DNA from: Lepus europaeus
Taxonomy: Eukaryota > Chordata > Mammalia > Lagomorpha > Leporidae
Direction of reading: 5' to 3'
DNA length: 64,000 bases
Assembly (NCBI RefSeq): GCF_033115175.1
Contig: NC_084843.1
Location: forward strand, 53,236,474 to 53,300,473
The notes under the pieces were generated by a model, which did not search any database, was not told the origin of the DNA, and was given only the letters and a program-made list of their open reading frames with translations. Of this stretch, positions 33,619 through 64,000 are shown piece by piece (position 1 is the first letter of the stretch; the number at the start of each line of letters is the position of its first letter). The position numbers and the translations under genes were made by a program.

Positions 33619-33632
33619 CACGTGTGACGTCA
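33619..33632 (+). promoter_or_regulatory. E-box plus full CRE (proximal)
   Basis: CACGTG at 33619-33624 directly abuts TGACGTCA at 33625-33632. It repeats the pairing seen at 33473-33484, 146 bases upstream, in the same order. Confidence 0.7.
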
Positions 33633-33649
33633 GGACGTTGTGCGTGGCC

Positions 33650-33682
33650 GCGGCGGCGGCGGTGGCGGCGGCGCAGGCGGCG
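33650..33682 (+). repeat. Imperfect (CGG)n tract, probable 5' UTR or core promoter
   Basis: About eleven CGG/GCG-type units with interruptions (gtggcgg, gcaggcgg). Such tracts are common in CpG-island 5' UTRs and are length-variable. Confidence 0.7.
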
Positions 33683-33703
33683 GATTCGCGGCGCGGCGCC
33701 GGA

Positions 33704-33713
33704 GGAGGAAGTG
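33704..33713 (+). promoter_or_regulatory. ETS-like site GGAGGAAGTG
   Basis: GGAA core with a GTG 3' flank, as bound by GABPA/ELF-type ETS factors, which often act at TATA-less start sites. This rests on the motif only. Confidence 0.4.
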
Positions 33714-33868
33714 GTGTGGTTGTTGCTGTCTTTTCTCCCACCGCTGGCTCCCGGGGCGCGGAGAGGGGGCGCCGTCTCCGCCGCTGCGTCGCCCTCCGTG
33801 TCTACGCCCCTCCATGTTCCCCGGCGCCGCTGCTCCGCTTCCTCAGGCCACCGCTTACCCCGGGGTCT

Positions 33869-60500
<26,632 letters not shown>

Positions 60501-61315
60501 AATGGAAGACCACAGAAGTCAGAAAAGGAAATAATACAGTAACGAGTTAATCCAGAACAAAAAGCAAAAAAGGGAAAACCACACATACAAGGGTATCCCG
60601 GAAGTGCTTCATCATCTGGCATCCTGTGGGCGAGGAGGCATGGCCAGGCTATGGGAAAGTCACTGTGAAACATGTCGCCTCTCTGATTCACGGACCCAAG
60701 CTGATGATTCCGACTCGGCAAATGCTCAACTCTCAGAGGTCCTTGTTCTCCTGATAAAAACCAAATGGCTACCTGGAATAATTTTTTCAAGCAACAGTTA
60801 TTTTTCTTATCTTCAGGGTTAAAATGTGTAAAAATGTTATATGTAATTAATCTATGATGCCATAAATGATAATGCAAAACCGAAATAATGTGGCCTGAGG
60901 GCTGCCTACATTTGAAACATGCTTTCCATCATGCATTGACTGTACGTGTTTTGTTAAGCACATTTTGTTGGCTTATATATATAAAGTGTGTAAGAAACAC
61001 ACCTTTCTAGATGAAACTATATGTGCCACACTTTGCACTACTCATAACATAATGATAACCTCAAGACTATCCAGGAGAAATATTTAAATTTCCATTTTAT
61101 GAAGAAAGGAACCAAATTATTAGCTTTTTTTTTTAAATTACCAGTTTACATAATTAATCAGGGTGCATTTTAAGTTCTAACTTTATTATATAATGCATCA
61201 TTTGAAAATAGCAAGGAAATATCCTTTGTTTTTAATGATGCATGAGTGAAGTAATGCTAGTTGGCAGTATATGATTGTAAGAAATCAATAAAATAATTGT
61301 GTTTTATTTCTTTGT
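60501..61315 (+). other. NRBF2: NRBF2 3' UTR
   Basis: AT-rich sequence after the stop that is free of recognisable SINEs up to the polyadenylation signal at 61287. The absence of repeats here, while flanking DNA is dense in them, is consistent with transcribed, constrained sequence. The exact cleavage point is inferred. Confidence 0.75.
61287..61292 (+). terminator. NRBF2 polyadenylation signal AATAAA
   Basis: A canonical AATAAA followed within about 20-40 bases by a GT/T-rich stretch (tgttttatttctttgttgaatg), the expected downstream element. It is the first canonical hexamer after the stop codon that has such context. Cleavage would fall at about 61305-61320. Confidence 0.75.
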
Positions 61316-61509
61316 TGAATGTGGTTGGTAGTTTAAAACCAAGGCACCAAATAGTTTTCCTCTGTGTTGTAAACTTTGAATGGGAAATGGGAATACATGC
61401 AGTCAAATGGTTACCATGGTATTTTATGGATCTTTTTCCCCCCATGTTTTGTAGTCTTTTTCCTGCAACTGGGGTTTAGATGGGCATTTATAGGTATTCT
61501 GAACCTTTT

Positions 61510-61546
61510 TTTTTTTTTAAAGATTATTTGAGAGGCGGCCAGCCCT
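61510..61546 (-). mobile_element. CSINE relic with only the two ends
   Basis: Tail 'ttaaagattatttgagaggc' joined directly to the head 'ggccagccc'; the whole body is deleted. Confidence 0.6.
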
Positions 61547-61555
61547 AATAATATG

Positions 61556-61867
61556 TATTTTTTTAAAAAGAGATTTCATTTATTTGAAAAGAGGGAGATT
61601 TGCAGATCTTCTGCCTGTTGGTTCATTCCTCAGATGGCTGCAATGACCAGGGCTGGGCCAAGATGAAGCTAGGAGCCTGGAATTCTATCCAGATCTCCTA
61701 CGTGGGTGGCAGGGACCCAAGCACTTGGGCCGTCTTCTGCTGCTTTCCCAGGCGCATTAGTCGGGAGCTGGATCAGAAGCAGAGCAGCTAGATCTGGAAG
61801 TGGAGCCCATGTGGGATGCTGGCATTGCAGGCGCTGGATTAGCTTGCTGCACCATGATGCCGGCCCT
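61556..61867 (-). mobile_element. CSINE, form A to B intermediate
   Basis: Antisense copy to 'gcaccatgatgccggccc'. Confidence 0.88.
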
Positions 61868-61884
61868 CAGAATACACATTTTTT

Positions 61885-62040
61885 TTAATGAACTTTAAAT
61901 AAGTTATGTATGGGACATAAGTTATGTATGGATTTTCAAAATTTTTTGCCGTAAGTTATGTATGGATTTTCAAAATTTTTTGCACCAAAATAAACTTCTA
62001 ATTCCATTTGCCATGAACTTTTTGAAGTCCCCTTGTATAC
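61885..62040. mobile_element. MITE-like element with internal tandem duplication
   Basis: The right end 'ccatgaactttttgaagtcccc' matches the element at 21702-21835. TAAGTTATGTATGGATTTTC begins copies at 61918 and 61952 (period 34), with a shorter third copy at 61899. Confidence 0.6.
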
Positions 62041-62169
62041 TGCCTCCTGAGACAGTTGGGAGCAACTATTTGAGGGATAGGGTAGGCCATACACATTCAA
62101 TGGTGAAAACTAGAGAAACAGGAAAGGGTAACCATGAATAACTTGTTCTTTAAAAAAAGAAATTGCAGG

Positions 62170-62433
62170 GCCTGCGTTGTGCCACTGCCAATAGCGCTAG
62201 CATCCCATATGGCACCTGTTCGAGTCCTGGCTGCTCTACTTCTGATCCAGCTACCTAACGTGCCTGGGAAAGCAGCAGACAGCCCAAATCCTTAGGCCCC
62301 ACATGGGAGGACTCACATGGGAGACCTAGAAGAAGCTCCTGGCTTTGGATTGGCCCAGCCCTGGCCTGTCTGGCCATTTGGGGAGTGAGCCAGCAGATGG
62401 AGGATCTCTCTAACTTTCAAAAAAATATTTAAT
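62170..62433 (+). mobile_element. CSINE, form B, shortened
   Basis: AAAGAAATTGCAGG (62156-62169) and AAAGAAATTACAAGG (62434-62448) are the TSD. The CT tract is absent and the body has small deletions. Confidence 0.88.
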
Positions 62434-62678
62434 AAAGAAATTACAAGGATTCTATACTCTAAAATGTTAATTTGTCCATCTCAGTCATTAGTATCCTAGA
62501 CTCTGAGGACATTCTGCTTATGTAACCTTCCTTATAAAACTTGAGATTTAAAAGTTTGTGCCAAAAATAAGCTTTGATTAGCCTGGCCATTTCTCTGAAT
62601 GAGCTTCATGTTTGATATAAAGCTCCATTTCTACCTCTACCACCTCCTCTCTCCGCTGTCTTTCCTTTCCATTACTTT

Positions 62679-63025
62679 TTGTTTGTTTGTTTGTTTGTTT
62701 TTTGACAGGCAGAGTGGACAGTGAGAGAGAGAGAAAGGTCTTCCTTTTGCCATTGGTTCACCCTCCAATGGCCACCGCGGCCGGCATGCTGCGGCCGGTG
62801 CACCGTGCTGATCCGAAGCCAGGAGCCAGGTGCTTCTCCTGGTCTCCCATGGGGTGCAGGGCCCAAGCACCTGGGCCATCCTCCACTGCACTCCCGGGCC
62901 CCAGCAGAGAGCTGGGCTGGAAGAGGGGCAACCGGGACAGAATCCGGCACCCCAACCGGGACTAGAACCTGGTGTGCCGGCGCTGCTAGGCAGAGGATTA
63001 GCCTGTTGAGCCACGGCGCCGGCCC
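62679..63025 (-). mobile_element. CSINE, form C, downstream of NRBF2
   Basis: The tail is (TTTG)n then 'gacaggcagagtggacag', and the head ends 'gagccacggcgccggccc'. CCATTACTTT at 62669-62678 and 63026-63035 is the TSD. Confidence 0.94.
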
Positions 63026-63139
63026 CCATTACTTTCAGCAGTTCGGTACGTATTTCCCAAGACCTTTCCTCTGCATTTTCACCAACAAATGTAGGTGAAT
63101 TTGTATTAGCTTCAGTTCTCTGTTGCCCTTGAAGCTCTT

Positions 63140-63412
63140 TTCCTTTTTTAAAAAAAGATTTATTTATTTGAAAGAATTAGAGGGAGTCTTCTATCTGCTG
63201 GTTTACTCCCCAATGGCCGCAAAGGCCGGAGCTGAGCTGATCCGGAGCCAGGAGCTTCTTCCAGGTCTCTCTCCCACGCGGGTGCAGGGGCCCAAGGACT
63301 TGGGCCATCTTCTACTGCTTTCCCAGGCCACAGCAAAGAGCTGGATTGGAAGTGGAGCAGCTACGGCTGAAGCCGGCGCCCATAAAGCTGGCACTGCAGG
63401 CGGCAGCCCCAG
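63140..63412 (-). mobile_element. CSINE, form B, head deleted internally
   Basis: CCCTTGAAGCTCTT at 63126-63139 and 63413-63426 is a perfect 14-bp TSD. The head passes from 'gcaggcggcag' straight to 'ccccag', losing the 'ctttacccgctatgccaca' block. Confidence 0.93.
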
Positions 63413-63426
63413 CCCTTGAAGCTCTT

Positions 63427-64000
63427 ATTTACACTAAATAGTATTCTTGTTTAGTCCTGCTCTTAAGTTTTGTGTTGGAGTCTGACTAGACATGCCTCTT
63501 GACCCGGAACTGTGTGGCACCTTTCCAACACCCTAGCACATTGTCCGGAGTAGGTACTAAAAGCAAACAAAAAACCTAAACACTCTCCCAGACCCCACTT
63601 GTTTTGTTATTAGGTGCTAGCCTGCAGTCACATTACCCATTTCCTGGCTGGAGTGGTTAGGTGTTCTTGTCTTTGCTGTCTAGCTCTGGCATGAGGTGCA
63701 TGAAAAGGGATTGAAGAGGAACTTGCTTCCCCTAAATAATGCATTCTGCAGAAGCACAAGCTTAGCAGGCTGCTGTCCTTCCTTCCTTGCTGTTGGCCTC
63801 TTGTGGGGTCTAGCTACGTGATAAAAAGCTCAGAAAGTCCAGTCCAGAGTTCTCATTTTCAGCTTTTCATATCATGACAAAATTTCTTTCAGAAACTGTG
63901 TGTAGTATCCATGGTAACCACAGATAACCCATACTACCTGAAAACCAAACAGTTCCTTTAAAACTTGTCATCCTTAATGTTTCAAGGTTATTAAGTAAAA
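63427..64000. other. Intergenic, no recognisable gene
   Basis: No coding signature or known repeat. In human the next gene beyond NRBF2 is JMJD1C in the opposite orientation; I see none of its coding sequence here. Confidence 0.5.

Noticed and set aside
63427..64000. 3' end of JMJD1C on the minus strand, expected from human synteny
   Set aside because: No coding or convincing 3' UTR sequence is recognisable; the gene probably lies beyond the window.

Overview
This is a mammalian nuclear window, almost certainly European rabbit (Oryctolagus cuniculus) or a close lagomorph. The evidence is dozens of copies of the rabbit C-repeat SINE (CSINE: tRNA-like head, CT-rich tail, AAATAAATAAA end), rabbit-type L1 elements with their characteristic 3' UTRs, and one recognisable single-copy gene, NRBF2, whose encoded protein is very close to the human one.

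Layout. From 1 to about 33,400 there is no recognisable gene. This part is layered retrotransposons over older mammalian repeats: a nearly full-length antisense L1 (5,931-12,428) that split a CSINE and was itself hit by another CSINE; a SINE-rich, microsatellite-rich stretch (12.4-21.1 kb); two MLT1-like LTRs; and an apparently unique stretch (26.1-27.9 kb). At about 33,460-34,240 there is a CpG island carrying two CACGTG/TGACGTCA composite sites and a TCTCGCGAGA palindrome. It contains exon 1 of NRBF2 on the plus strand. The coding exons are 33,869-33,898, 51,109-51,193, 57,961-58,001 and 59,790-60,500, with GT-AG introns of 17.2, 6.8 and 1.8 kb, giving 288 codons plus stop. The 3' UTR ends near an AATAAA at 61,287. 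Intron 1 holds an antisense L1 (about 44,320-49,434) that keeps 5' UTR, ORF1 and a long 3' UTR but has no ORF2. It sits between target-site duplications inside an older L1 remnant. After the gene (61.3-64 kb) there are more SINEs and no further exon.

CSINE copies fall into three visible forms, and I use these labels below. Form A is older and diverged ('gccacccatgtgggagacccagat', 'ggcatttggggagtgaacc'). Form B is the common form ('gaagaagctcctggctcctggc'). Form C is GC-rich and apparently young ('ggctcaataggctaat', ending 'ctgtcaaaa'). They probably correspond to Repbase CSINE subfamilies, but I have not matched names. TSD means target-site duplication.

Function. The only protein product supported is NRBF2, the regulatory subunit of the ATG14-containing class III PI3-kinase complex in autophagy and a nuclear-receptor-interacting protein. 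Nothing here is bacterial or viral in organisation: there is no CRISPR array, rRNA gene or tRNA gene. The points most worth checking are the 100-bp palindrome made from two SINE tails (4.2-4.5 kb), the ORF2-less L1, an unidentified retroposed RNA with a 15-bp TSD (3.1 kb), the paired promoter motifs of NRBF2, and a covarying hairpin at the 5' end of the SINE.
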